Both the position numbers and the translations under genes were made by a program. 64,000 bases of DNA from Cordylochernes scorpioides (Eukaryota; Arthropoda; Arachnida; Pseudoscorpiones; Chernetidae), in assembly GCA_030710605.1 (NCBI GenBank), contig CP092865.1:34138244-34202243 (forward strand), in the 5' to 3' direction. Below the pieces are notes generated by a model. The model saw only the letters and a program-made list of their open reading frames with translations. It was not told where the DNA came from and did not search any database. Shown piece by piece: positions 32,325-42,420 of this stretch; positions within the stretch are counted from its first letter, which is position 1; every line of letters starts with the position of its first letter.

Positions 32325-33150
32325 TGAATGCTATGGTACATAGTGGATTTAAAAAGAAAAGAAAATGCGCCTAACTAATTTCTACTTGAAATTGGAAAAA
32401 AATCGAGGGAGTTCTATTAAGGCTTTGGAAATCAAAATAAAAATAATATAAAAATAGTTGAATGAAATCAAAATTGAATGTGTTTGGTTGAAAAAGAAAG
32501 ATATTTTGTTGCATGGTGACAAAGACAAATGCTTAGTTACTTTTTTGCTCGAATTTTGAGAAAAGAAATCGAGGAAATTTCATAAGGCGCTTTGAAATCA
32601 AAACAAAATAAAATAAGAATAGTTGAATGAAATCAAAATTGAATGTGTTTGGTTGAAAAAGAAAGATTGTTTTGTTGCATGGTGATAAGGGAAAATGCCT
32701 AGTTACTTTTTTGCTCGAATTTTGGAAAAGAATTCGAGGAAATTTCATAAGGTCTTTTGAGAAATCAAAGTAAAATAAAAATAAAAAGTTGGAAGAAATC
32801 AAAGTGAATGCTTGGTGTATGGTGAGAAAAAAAAGGAAAAATGCCTAACCATATTCTAGCTCGAAATTGGGAATGGAGATCGAGGGAATTCTATTAGGTC
32901 TTTTGAAATCAAAATAAAAATAATATAAAATAGTTGAATGAAATCAAAATTGAATGTGTTTGGTTGAAAAAGAAAGATTGTTTTGTTGCATGGTGATAAG
33001 GGAAAATGCCTAGTTACTTTTTTGCTCGAATTTTGGAAAAGAATTCGAGGAAATTTCATAAGGTCTTTTGAAATCAAAATAAAATAAAATAAAAGGTTTT
33101 TGAGCGAAATCAAAGTTGAGTGTTTGGTTGAATGAAAAAAAAAAGGAAAA
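32325..33150 (-). repeat. ~150-165-bp tandem units in the 3' region, about six
   Basis: Units starting near 32325, 32475, 32641, 32805, 32952 and 33117 share 'gaatgtgtttggttgaaaaa', 'ttttttgctcgaattttg' and 'cgaggaaatttcataaggtc'. They lie between the end of the coding frame and the 3' LTR. 33151-34008 has no further repeat or gene that I recognise, except a GC-richer stretch at 33700-33960. Confidence 0.8.
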
Positions 33151-34008
33151 ATGAAAAATAAAAAGGTTTCAAAAATAGGATGATTTAATGTTTTTAGTGT
33201 AACCGAAAACCAATGAGTTTTCGTTGATAATGAAGTTATACTAATATAAGTTAAGTGATAAATAGAATGATAATTGATAGTTAAATATGATAATAATTTG
33301 AATAAATTGTTAATTTGGTTAAATATTTTGAATTTAATTGAAAAATAGTAAAATTGGCTAATGTACAAACAATAAAATGTATTGAATTGAATTCTTTTGT
33401 ATACATGCCCTAATCTAGATGTATTAATGCTTACTTATGCCCTATAAATTTTTTGTCTTTGTGTGTATTGTGAAAAATGTTAGTAGTTTTTGGTGTAAGA
33501 AATGTGTGTGTGAATTCTATGTGTTGTCGAGATCCTAAGGTCTGTGGTATTTATGTGTAGATGGAAGGTGTAGCTTTTTTTTTTGAAAGTTTGTAAAGTA
33601 TTTGATCAATTATGATGGGAGTATGAACTCATTTAAATGTGTGTGACGTCTTGTACCTTTTTTAGATTTCCGGGTGACAGTTGATTTGACTACATTGTAA
33701 AAATCGATACGCAGGCTTGAACTGGCATCCAAAATTGGTGGCATAGAGGAATCTGTGGTTGGGGAGAGCGGTGACCTAATTTGGATGAGCGGGGCCCTGT
33801 AATGAGACGCCGGAAGCGGGACGTGTCGGGGACGCGAGGTCCGATCTAAAATTACCCTCCCACACTATTTGCATGTAATTTGAAGTAAGGGCGTCACGTC
33901 TTTGTCGCTGTGTCTCAAAATTCTCACTTCCTGCCGTCTATTTATTTTGGGGTGCGGCTCAGATCTTGTTTTTGGAGTGTGAATTCTCCGACATTAGTTG
34001 GTCATCTT

Positions 34009-36288
34009 TCAGTTACTTCTATCTCTTCGGAGTTTATTTAGATTTTCTGCGAAGATGGTTCCTAAAATTATGAGAAGTTTTATAAATGTTTGTCCACAAT
34101 GAAGAACTGCTTGTCCAAAATTAAAAACTTCTTGTCCATAATTAAAAACTGCCTCTTGTAGTTCGAAAATTTTATGAGCGGGCATGGTATAGATAAACAA
34201 GTAATTAGTGAATAAAATTGGGGTACAGTTGTATGGTAGAACTAACAAACAAAGGATAAAAATCAGATGAAAGATAGGATATTGCCCCATGTTCTTCCAG
34301 ATTTTTGTAAATGGGGACTCTGAAATATTTGCCTGAACCTTATTAATTGTAGAATTTAAATGATTGGTAGGTTCGCAGTTCTCCTGTTTGATCGTTAATG
34401 GTTTTATTAGCGATATGTCGGTGGTAATTGATTTAGGTTGAGCTGTGTGATTGTTTCTCTGACGCGGGTGGTGTAAATTTGGCATTGTTTGTGTTGTGTG
34501 TACGCTGTGCTTTATGTACGAATTCTGTTTTGCTTTGGGGCCTGTGTCGGTATTTTTACGTGAAGGTTGGTTGTATTCATCGATTCTTCTAGCGAATCGG
34601 CAGGTGGGGCAGGTTTTTACCTGTTTTGCGATGTCTTGTGTCATGTTCTGCCAATAATATTGTGATGAGATGAGTCTCGTCATCTTGGAGATGTTTGGGT
34701 GGTGGTGTTGTGTGTGTACGGACTTAAGAAGTCTGGTTGTAAGTGAACTTGGGACTATAGTTTTAAGTACTCCTTTTCGGGAGACGGTGCGCAGTTTATT
34801 GTGATCCATAGTCACGCGAGATTTTCCCGGTGGAGAAGACTGTTGGCTCTTTATGAGTGGCGCATCTAGAAAGCCACAAAATGGGATACGAGTTACAACG
34901 CCCGTTTCATATTGTTGTACTCCATTTATGCTACGGACCTCATATTCGTATCTTGACAGTCTTAACCTCCATCGAAACAATCTGCCTGACGGAGCTTTGA
35001 TCTCTTTCAACCACTGCAACGCGGGATGGTCAGAAAATATTGTAAACTTTCTGCCCATTAGACAGGTGCGGAAATTATCCACACTTTCCACAATGGCTAG
35101 GCATTGTAGTTCCAAGTCTGAATAATTTCGCTCGTGACTACGCAGAGATCGGCTGAAATGTTGAACGGTGTATGTCTTCCCATCAGGGTAGACTTGTTTA
35201 AGAATGCCTGTAATGCTGAATGTTGAGGTGTTACAGTACACCTGGCATGGCAGACCTTCCTGGTAAAGGTGTAATGTGGGGTGTGTGGTAAGGCTTTCTT
35301 TCAGGTTAGTGAACGCTTTCTGGCATTCGTCACTCCAGACCCACACGACATCCTTTTTTAGAAGGTTGACAAGTGGTGTCCGCAAGCGGGCGTGGTCCGG
35401 AATGAACTCTTTATAGGCGTTCACAGCTTTTAGGAAAGATCGCAATGTTTTTCGATTGTGTGGTTGTTTGGTGGCGTGAATTTTTTCTATGTTTTGTGTA
35501 GACGGGATGATTGTATTATTCTTAACGATTGTGCATGCGCTTACTGGTTGTTGTTGTCTTTTGGCGCGCGTGTTGCGTTTGTTGTGCGGATTGTGCGTGT
35601 TTGTTGTGTGGTGACGTATGGGTGCGTGTATGGATTTTGTGTGGTAAGTGTGTGAGCTGTACTGACACGTTTTTTTGGGCATGATTGGAATTGTAGGTTG
35701 AAGCCGTTGTGGCTTTATGTGTTGTGGGCATAAAGTATTGGCAATTGGGTTGAGTGAAAAGTTGCGTGGTGTGAGATTAGAATGGTGGCATGTAAATATT
35801 TGGGGTTTGGGCAATGAATGCAGGCAAGGGTTTCCATGTGTGAAAGCTTTGGGTGCTGTGCGAGTCCTTTGGGACAGGTTTTGGCCTAGCCCGTGCTTGC
35901 ATTTATTTGACACATGTTTAAAGTGGTAGATAGTATTAGACAATGGGACGCCAAGTTGGAAAATAGTGCCGCGATTATAATTTAGTTTTAATTTATACTG
36001 ATAAAGGGTTTTTAAGGTAAGAACTCCAAATGGCAAGGATGCATTTACCACGTGGAAGTTCTCTCTACAGGTTATTTGGCCTATTGTCAGAGGGAAAGTT
36101 AAATGTCCTATTATTTTCGTAAAACTATTTAGGGTGGATAGATCAAGGGAAGGTTTTTTAATACTTAAGTTGGGAAGTTGTGCTTTTAATCTATTGTATA
36201 AATGATACGGCAATATGTTCGAACCTGCGTCTGGTTCAATTAGAAAGGTACATGGTAGGTCCTGGGTCAGATACAAGTCCAAAGTCAA
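34009..36288 (-). CDS. RT-less Pol-like protein: protease, RNase H and integrase zinc domains
   Basis: A 759-codon open frame. Residues 1-110 resemble a retropepsin ('CTFLIEPDAGSNILPYHLY'), but the DTG/DSG active site is DAG. Residues 111-279 are Asn/His/Thr/Lys-rich and match no RT motif, so the palm with its YxDD is absent. Residues 280-345 are the region just after an RT palm ('RSFLKAVNAYKEFIPDHARL', 'WSDECQKAFTNLK'). Residues 347-470 are an RNase H in which the first catalytic Asp is Asn ('QVYCNTSTF'), with 'DLELQCLAIVE' and 'FSDHPALQWL' kept. An HHCC integrase zinc domain follows ('VHTQHHHPNISK' to 'CPTCRFARR') without a DDE core. The C-terminus has a hydrophobic segment ('FHLIFILCLLVLPYNC') and a repeated 'VFNYGQ/VFNFGQ' motif. 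It is uninterrupted despite these losses. Confidence 0.8.
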   Translation of the reverse strand: MTLDLYLTQDLPCTFLIEPDAGSNILPYHLYNRLKAQLPNLSIKKPSLDLSTLNSFTKIIGHLTFPLTIGQITCRENFHVVNASLPFGVLTLKTLYQYKLKLNYNRGTIFQLGVPLSNTIYHFKHVSNKCKHGLGQNLSQRTRTAPKAFTHGNPCLHSLPKPQIFTCHHSNLTPRNFSLNPIANTLCPQHIKPQRLQPTIPIMPKKTCQYSSHTYHTKSIHAPIRHHTTNTHNPHNKRNTRAKRQQQPVSACTIVKNNTIIPSTQNIEKIHATKQPHNRKTLRSFLKAVNAYKEFIPDHARLRTPLVNLLKKDVVWVWSDECQKAFTNLKESLTTHPTLHLYQEGLPCQVYCNTSTFSITGILKQVYPDGKTYTVQHFSRSLRSHERNYSDLELQCLAIVESVDNFRTCLMGRKFTIFSDHPALQWLKEIKAPSGRLFRWRLRLSRYEYEVRSINGVQQYETGVVTRIPFCGFLDAPLIKSQQSSPPGKSRVTMDHNKLRTVSRKGVLKTIVPSSLTTRLLKSVHTQHHHPNISKMTRLISSQYYWQNMTQDIAKQVKTCPTCRFARRIDEYNQPSRKNTDTGPKAKQNSYIKHSVHTTQTMPNLHHPRQRNNHTAQPKSITTDISLIKPLTIKQENCEPTNHLNSTINKVQANISESPFTKIWKNMGQYPIFHLIFILCLLVLPYNCTPILFTNYLFIYTMPAHKIFELQEAVFNYGQEVFNFGQAVLHCGQTFIKLLIILGTIFAENLNKLRRDRSN

Positions 36289-36319
36289 TTTGATGGTGTC
36301 ATTGGGTGGATTGCCTACC

Positions 36320-36775
36320 TTAGTCTCGAAAGGTCTCCACTGTGGCGTCTTCGGCTTGGGGTGGCTGGCTTGGAATATCTGTTGGGCCGGATCGGGACCG
36401 TTTGCACTGTCCGCGCAATTGAAAAGGAAATCTAGTCATTTGTACTGCTTCCATTCGAGTGGACCGCGTTGTCGGTACACTGGGCCCGTGTCGCGTGGAT
36501 TGCTTCCGGGTGCACGGGTACGGCATGGCGGGTGGCGACTCCTCGGTGGGCGTCAGGTTGTTCGGACACGTACCGGCGGTGCGGGCGTCGATTGCCCCGG
36601 GGGTGGCGCTCCGGAAGACCGTTTCCAGTTGCGTGGACTTTGCCCCTTGTAGCGCGGCGGTCAGTTCTAAAATTACCGTCGCCAGGGTATGTCTTGTCGC
36701 TTCGTTCGTTGTCAGTTTCTTTCCGCTCGTTTTGTTATTGCCTTTTGTTTTGCTGGCGCCTGGGCTAATTTCCAT
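36320..36775 (-). CDS. Gag-like leader frame of the Gypsy-type element
   Basis: A minus-strand frame just inside the 5' LTR. I start it at 36775 ('MEISPGASKTKGNNKTSGKK') because the longer frame would begin within the LTR. It encodes about 151 residues rich in Thr, Ser, Pro and Arg, with no zinc knuckle or capsid motif visible. It ends 32 bases before the protease-containing frame, in a different phase, so a frameshift or reinitiation would be needed to join them. I treat it as gag by position only. Confidence 0.45.
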   Translation of the reverse strand: MEISPGASKTKGNNKTSGKKLTTNEATRHTLATVILELTAALQGAKSTQLETVFRSATPGAIDARTAGTCPNNLTPTEESPPAMPYPCTRKQSTRHGPSVPTTRSTRMEAVQMTRFPFQLRGQCKRSRSGPTDIPSQPPQAEDATVETFRD

Positions 36776-36794
36776 CTTTATCCTGTCGACTCTA

Positions 36795-37809
36795 TGTAAT
36801 ATGTGATCCAAAGTTATTACACTGCAATATTTGATGTATTACACTGTTGTAGAATCCTGTCGACTTTTAGGAATAGCTGTGGTATTCTACTATGTTGGGA
36901 AACCTTACTCTTGGTGTTGAAGGTTGTTGAAGTGGTGACGCAGTCGTGGTGAATGATGCAGTCGTGGTGGATGATGCAGTCGTGGTGGCTGAGTGAAAGG
37001 ATTACACACAGGGGAAATAAGCCGGGACACTTGATGGTTGAAAATATAAGGCAACGGGTTGGAGGAAAGAAAGCTTTTGAGAAAGGCAGAGCGGTTTTTG
37101 ATGATTAATTAGTTGATCACATGGCGATGATTGGATTTAGATGAAATGAGCGGAGAGAGAGGTCTCTAGTGAGCAGACATTACCTTGGTGGGGTCGAGTC
37201 GATGACTGGGTCTGAACTCGGTGGGAGTGAATGAAGAACTGTAGATGTTGTTCAGATGGGGGCCAAAACACTACTAGGTCCGAACTCGGCGAGAACGAGT
37301 GAACAACTGACCATTCTTGCTTTTCCATTTAACACCACGAGTTGGCTTCCTTCCCATTGGTCGAAAATGGAACGTCCCCGTTTTCCTATTGGTTGACCTA
37401 CTTAAGGGGAGACTTTCTAATTGGACCGCGGTTCTCTTTGGTGAAAGATATGGTCTGCCTGATAGGAAGTGTCGGGTGTTATTTCGACTTTATTTACTTC
37501 CGCGTTATCAAATACGTCCGGTCTTGGGTCGGAAGTTGGGCGTCTCTCAAACTTTTATAACTTCTGGTAACCAGATACGTCCTGCTTTGCCAGGAAGTAT
37601 TGGTTTAAACTTAGCTCGCAGGGTTCCCGGGGTCAGAAGGTTAACTGTGACGTTATTAATAATTATGTTCTCTTCTAGATCTATTTCCTATGTCTTTTTG
37701 TTACTTTCTTTCCTCCAGTTACCTTATTCTTTTATTAAATCTTTGAAAATCATACATTTGTACATGCATAGTGGGTCGGGGAGCATACAATTATATACAA
37801 ATTATGACA
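36795..37809 (-). repeat. Gypsy-type element, 5' LTR
   Basis: Identical to 31094-32108 apart from one base (g here, t at 31921). The near-identity holds over 1015 bp with no indel, which marks a very recent insertion. Confidence 0.9.
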
Positions 37810-38663
37810 TGTATTTGTTACAAAATAAATATGAAATAAAAGGATATCTAAAATAATTTATTACAGAAGCAGAAAACCAAATGAATCTAAAAGTTTCAAA
37901 AATAAGATGTGACAATGGCGGAGAATATGTAAATGAATATATAAAATCCTGGTGCAAAGCTAAAGGAATCATTATGGATCTCACCATACCTCACTCACCT
38001 CAGCTAAACGGCAAAGCCGAAAGATTAAATAGAACCCTGATGGAGAAAACTAGAGCTCTTTTGATTGATTCTGGTGTAGAAAAATACATGTGGGGAGAAG
38101 CTGTAAGGGTTTCAGCCTATTTGCTGAACCAAAGCCCTACTCAAGAATTAGAGAAAACCCCTGCAGAACTTTGGTTCAACAAAAGACCAAATTTGTCAAA
38201 CTTACAACTTTTTATTTGTGAAGCTTATGTCAAAATCCTAAAACACATAAAGAAATTGGAAGACAGAAGTAAAAAATATACCTTTATAGGTTATGCACCA
38301 AATGGTTATCGCCTTTGGGATGAACAAAGCAAACAAATCTTTACAGCTAGAGATGTAATTTTTTTAGATAAAGGATGTATAAATAAAGAAGAAAAAATAC
38401 CTATTGTCGAACCAGAAGAAGAATCTGAAGATCAACTAGAATTAAATGAAGAACCAAGTCTACCAGAAGTCTCTGAAGACAAAGAAGATATCCCTACAAA
38501 ACCAAGTACTTCAAAATATAATCTTAGACCAAGAAGTAGTTTACAAACACCATCAAGATATGAAGACTTCTATTTAGAGCAGGATGGAACAACAGAATCA
38601 GCTCTTCTAACTTACTCGGAGCTATATCTGGTCCGAATCAAGAAAAATGGAAAAAGGCAATAA
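37810..38663 (+). pseudogene. Copia integrase C-terminal half
   Basis: Continues the split integrase: 'SKIRCDNGGEYVNEYIKSWC' has the second catalytic Asp and 'HSPQLNGKAERLNRTLMEK' the catalytic Glu, so all three acidic residues exist across the two halves. After 'KKYTFIGYAPNGYRLWDEQ' comes an acidic linker, then 'PSTSKYNLRPRSSL'. The frame leaves the polyprotein by a frameshift near 38620-38640 and stops at 38663. A stop also precedes 37881, near 37858. Confidence 0.85.
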
Positions 38664-39597
38664 AAGAAGAAAAAGAGTCTCTTGCCAAAAATGAAGTTTG
38701 GGAAATAGTAAAAGAAAATGAAGCATCAAACAAGAAGATTCTGAACTCTAAATGGCTCTTTAAAGTGAAAGAAGATGGTCGCTACAAAGCAAGACTAGTT
38801 GTAAGAGGCTTTGAACAAGAAGCAGGCATTGATTATGATGAGACATTCAGTCCAGTTATAAGCACTGTCTCTTTAAGGATATACTTTGCTCTAATGGCTA
38901 AGAAAAGGTTTGCTTTTAAAACATTTGACATAAAAACAGCTTTTCTATATGGGTTTTTGGATGAAGAAATATATGTTCAATTGCCAGAAGGTTATAAAGG
39001 GAACATATGCAGTTCGAGAAAGGCATTGTATGGTTTAAAGCAAGCCCCATTAAAATGGAATGAAAGATTAAAAACCTTTCTCAAATCCCAAGATTTCATA
39101 CAACTAAAATCAGAGCCATGTCTTTTTAAAACCAACAAAGGAAATATGTACCTTGCAATATATGTAGATGATGGTATCTTAATGGGAGATAATGAAGAAG
39201 AATTAAATAATATTTTAGAAAAACTATCCCAAGAGTTTGAAGTTAAAATAAACAATGATCCAAGAACTTTTTTGGGAATAAATTTGTGTTTTGAGGAAAA
39301 AAATAAAATTTTACTTTCACAAGAAAATTATGCAAAATCAGTTCTTGAAAGATATAATATGCAAAACTCAAAACCAGTACCCACTCCCATTACAGATGTA
39401 GCAAAAGAAGTAGACAAAAACTTAGAAATATCAAATGATAACAAATTTCCCTACAGACAAGCAATTGGAAGCCTTTTATATTTGACAAACAAAACTAGAC
39501 CAGACATGACCTTTGCCACAAATTTTGAAAGCAGGTCAATGCATGATCCTACAACTCAAGATATTATAAACATCAAAAGAACCCTAAGATATTTACT
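38620..39597 (+). pseudogene. Copia reverse transcriptase and partial RNase H
   Basis: The frame has 'WKKAIKEEKESLAKNEVWEI' and 'KARLVVRGFEQEAGIDYDET', then 'FKTFDIKTAFLYGFLDEEIY', 'RKALYGLKQAPLKWNE' and 'LAIYVDDGILMG', the YVDD active site. It ends 'QAIGSLLYLTNKTRPDMTFA' and 'INIKRTLRYLL'. It then runs into LTR sequence of family R, so the RNase H is lost. Without the frameshift near 38640 it would be in phase with the integrase. Confidence 0.9.
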
Positions 39598-39729
39598 TAT
39601 GTCCCATTTTGAGGACATCTCGACTTCGAATCCGGTCTAGCTCAGCAATAATAACATTTGCAATTGTGTATCACAGTAGATTAAATTTAGACACATACAC
39701 AAAAAGAAATAAAACACACACCAAGGATT

Positions 39730-40537
39730 TGTAGAGGCCACTTCTGGGGCCTCCACAAAGTCACCCACAGAATCAAGGAAAAGCCGGTGGACAATGAAGC
39801 GGACTTCGAGAATTCTTCTCTGTAAAAAACCAGCCCATCTCTTCACCTCCTTTTTTATTTCTAGTTTTTTTGTAAATAACTAGATATAAACTATAATAAA
39901 TTTTCTTTTTATTTTAAATAAGCAGCTATTTTGGGCTTTCTATTTTTTAATTAATATTTTTAAATTAATATTTCGAAAGATAATTTTTTATTATAATTTT
40001 ATTTTTTTTAAATGTCTTTCTTATCACAGATAAAGATTTATTTTATTTTTTTTTAATTTTTGTTTGGTCACCCTGGGAGGAAAAAGTTAGTGGCAAGCAA
40101 GTTTTTGGGGGGGGGGCTGGTCAGTCTTAGATAAGATAGTAGAGGGAAACTCGTTAAAATGTAGTTCTAAAAAAATTTTAGTTTTTGGGGAGGGGTTTCC
40201 AGCCTTCCAGCTGAAGCACTAAAGTTAAGTATTTTCTTTTTATAATGATTTTTTTTAAAACAGGTATATATATGTAAACTTTCCCACTCAATCGTCATTG
40301 CATATTTATTTATTTTTTTTCTTATCTTTGTGTTTTTCTTTTGGTCAAAAGAGATAAATAAATATATAATGTAAATTTAACCAGAGTTTATGTCCTTCCT
40401 TTTTTTAACCCCAGTGCGTGCAGGATACACGCAAACTATATATCTTTTTATAGCAGGATGTGTTATTTTTGTGAACTCCCTGAGAAAGAAAGAGGCTCAT
40501 GGATATCAGACAATAGTGTCAGATATTCCGCTCATCA
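39730..40537 (+). repeat. LARD-like element, 5' LTR
   Basis: 808 bp. It differs from the 3' LTR by several substitutions and a few length changes in homopolymers (about 1%). It includes a G run near 40107 and a 'gataaataaatatataatg' segment near 40352 that could hold the promoter. Confidence 0.9.
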
Positions 40538-40538
40538 A

Positions 40539-40558
40539 TGACGCCTTCAACGTGGGAC
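40539..40558 (+). promoter_or_regulatory. LARD-like element primer-binding site, tRNA-Lys type
   Basis: TGACGCCTTCAACGTGGGAC one base after the LTR resembles the tRNA-Lys(1,2) complement TGGCGCCCAACGTGGGGC with few changes. It is the same primer class as family R, which hints at the supplier of its enzymes. Confidence 0.65.
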
Positions 40559-41229
40559 GATCAATTCAAAAAAGGCCACGAAAAGTTCACGGTAAAATAG
40601 CGCCCTGCTGCTTGAAACATGTAACTTGTAAAATCCTGTCTAAAGCATAAAACTAATAGATAAATGTGTGCTAGTTGGAGGCTACGGAAAATCCAGTAAA
40701 GAATGGGAAAGTCCACGAGGCGGCCAACCACGTGGAGAACGGATCCCGCCAATTTCTTTTTTAAGGTAAGATTTGATACATTTGTGGTGGTGCCTTTTTT
40801 TTATATATTAGATAAACGAGCCATATTTTTTAATTAAGCCAAATAATATGCTAGAAGGCCGCAGTTGTCCACTTACATTTTAGTTTTAAAACTTACAGTA
40901 ATGCCAAATTTATATTTAAAACTATTTGTACTATGTGTAAAAAGATTTTCGCATAAAAATAGAACGTCGTTTTTAGCCTATTGTGTAACATCATATTATA
41001 TTTTTTTAAATTAATACAATTGAACATTGGAAATCATTGGGATTAGGCGTTCGACGTCAAATTTTACATATAGCAATTATAAGTAGTGGCTTAAAAATAT
41101 GTACAGTCAGCACTTTCGCCTCTAAATGTACATCCTGCAGAATCTATTAAACTTGATGTATTGGTCTTTATTGCAAGCAGCTTATTTGTATCGGTCAGGT
41201 AAAGTTGGTTTTCTTCCCTTGGATCAGAA
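40559..41229. other. LARD interior, AT-rich, no gene
   Basis: Short frames only. A plausible packaging leader by position, but nothing in the sequence proves it. Confidence 0.4.
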
Positions 41230-41600
41230 GTTAATGGACATTTTATCAGAAGGTGTTCAGGGGTTTGTTGTTAGTTTCCACAAGTGCATGCAAGTGAACC
41301 AATTTTGCCAATTCTAAACAAATATGTGTCGAGGTCACCATGTGTCCAGTATAAAAATTTTGAACGTTATAGAAGTTGGGTTATAACTTAAAACACTGCA
41401 TCATTTTGTAATCTATCTTTTAAATCATATATTGTCAACACCAGTAATTTTTTTAGCAAGGTACACCAGTTTAGAGTATTTGAAATCTCAATTTTTTTTG
41501 TGTGTTTATTAGTTAACAATCTTAAAAATTCCGTTATACTAGCTGGTAGATAGAAAATTACAAGGAAAATTTTTAGCGGGAAAATGCAAAGAATCTGAGA
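41230..41600 (-). pseudogene. Scrap of a non-LTR retrotransposon C-terminus
   Basis: The minus strand near 41236-41335 translates as 'GSLACTCGN', a stop, then 'QQTPEHLLIKC'. This is the C-x-C ... H-x4-C zinc-knuckle motif that ends R1/I/Jockey-type polymerases (compare 'CECRLDVESPEHLLLSCP' of the element at 6585). It is interrupted and has no other RT motif nearby. Confidence 0.5.
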
Positions 41601-41689
41601 AACCATGGGAAAGCAAATAAAGATATCAATCAGATAGGAAATTCGGCAAAGCCAGGGACGATATAGGCTCAAAGTGGCCCTTGCGTCCC

Positions 41690-42420
41690 CTGTAGTTCGC
41701 TGAAATCTAGATCCACACACAGCCAGAAGGAATGATGCATTCTCCATGCACCGAGCGGCCTTTGGTAGGCCCCTCGCGCCCGCCATTATGGTCTGGCTCT
41801 GTGGGGTTGACCACTCACCCACAGGCGTCACCGAGAGTCATTGGCAAGGTTGCTGACCGAGCCCTCTCGTCGGACTTAGAAGAACCCGTCCTACGCTCCA
41901 ATAGGACCCCCCCCCCCTTTAGCCCTCGAACCCTTAGTTCCCAGTACTCCCTGAATCTGCCGTCGAATCAAGGACCTCTGAGGTTCCGAGGTTGACGCGG
42001 AGAACCAACGCGGAGGCGGGGGGGTGGTACTACTGTGTGCACCCCTTGGTTTTTCAACACCAGGCCTAGCCCTGGTGCAATTTTCGCGCACGGCAAGGGC
42101 GCTCCCAATGACGCACACACAGAGCGAAGACCCAAGAGTTTCAAGACACGTGTGCCTCGCCTCAGACAACCAAGGAAAGACGGCCAGCTTACAGCTTCAC
42201 TGGACGTCAGTCAGTGGCACCCCTACGGAGGACAACACGCAGAGACGCCTCAACACTCACTCCCCTCTAGAGTGATTGTAGAGGGCGGGAAAAACTTCTT
42301 CCCCGCTAAGATATCAATCAATGTCAAATTCTAGACTTCCTCCCCCGCAAGTTTGATTGACAAGTCGGCGAGACACTAAGGGTTTCAAGAGAACCGCTTT
42401 TCCCGCCTACAAGGAAATTT
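41690..42420. other. GC-rich block inside the LARD
   Basis: About 700 bp markedly richer in G and C than its surroundings, with C and G runs (41909-41920, 42019-42025) and many CpG. Overlapping frames of 80-150 codons exist on both strands, which is what GC-rich sequence gives by chance, and none has a recognisable motif. It could be a captured host fragment or a regulatory leader. Confidence 0.45.

Larger units (their letters stand above)
31094..37809 (-). mobile_element. Young non-autonomous Gypsy-type LTR element
   Basis: It inserts inside the Copia integrase gene. Its two LTRs (31094-32108 and 36795-37809) are both 1015 bp and I found one difference between them, at 31921. Coding sequence runs on the minus strand, so the right LTR is the 5' LTR. 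A purine run 'gtagggggcgcatc' on the minus strand precedes the 3' LTR as a possible polypurine tract. No primer site was recognised after the 5' LTR. Target duplication is unclear (tgtg on the left, tgta on the right). It lacks an RT palm and an integrase core. Confidence 0.85.
29176..39597 (+). mobile_element. Ty1/Copia retrotransposon, 3'-truncated, split by a Gypsy insertion
   Basis: 5' LTR at 29176-29455, primer site, gag, protease, integrase and RT in Copia order (integrase before RT). Without the nested element at 31094-37809 it is about 3.7 kb. It is cut in the RNase H region at 'INIKRTLRYLL' and has no 3' LTR. Frameshifts and stops in gag-pro and before the RT show decay. Preceding bases attta may be one target duplication, but the partner is lost. 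Confidence 0.9.

Noticed and set aside
36215..36806. Plus-strand frames of 99-145 codons
   Set aside because: They are antisense to the gag-like and protease frames in a GC-rich stretch.
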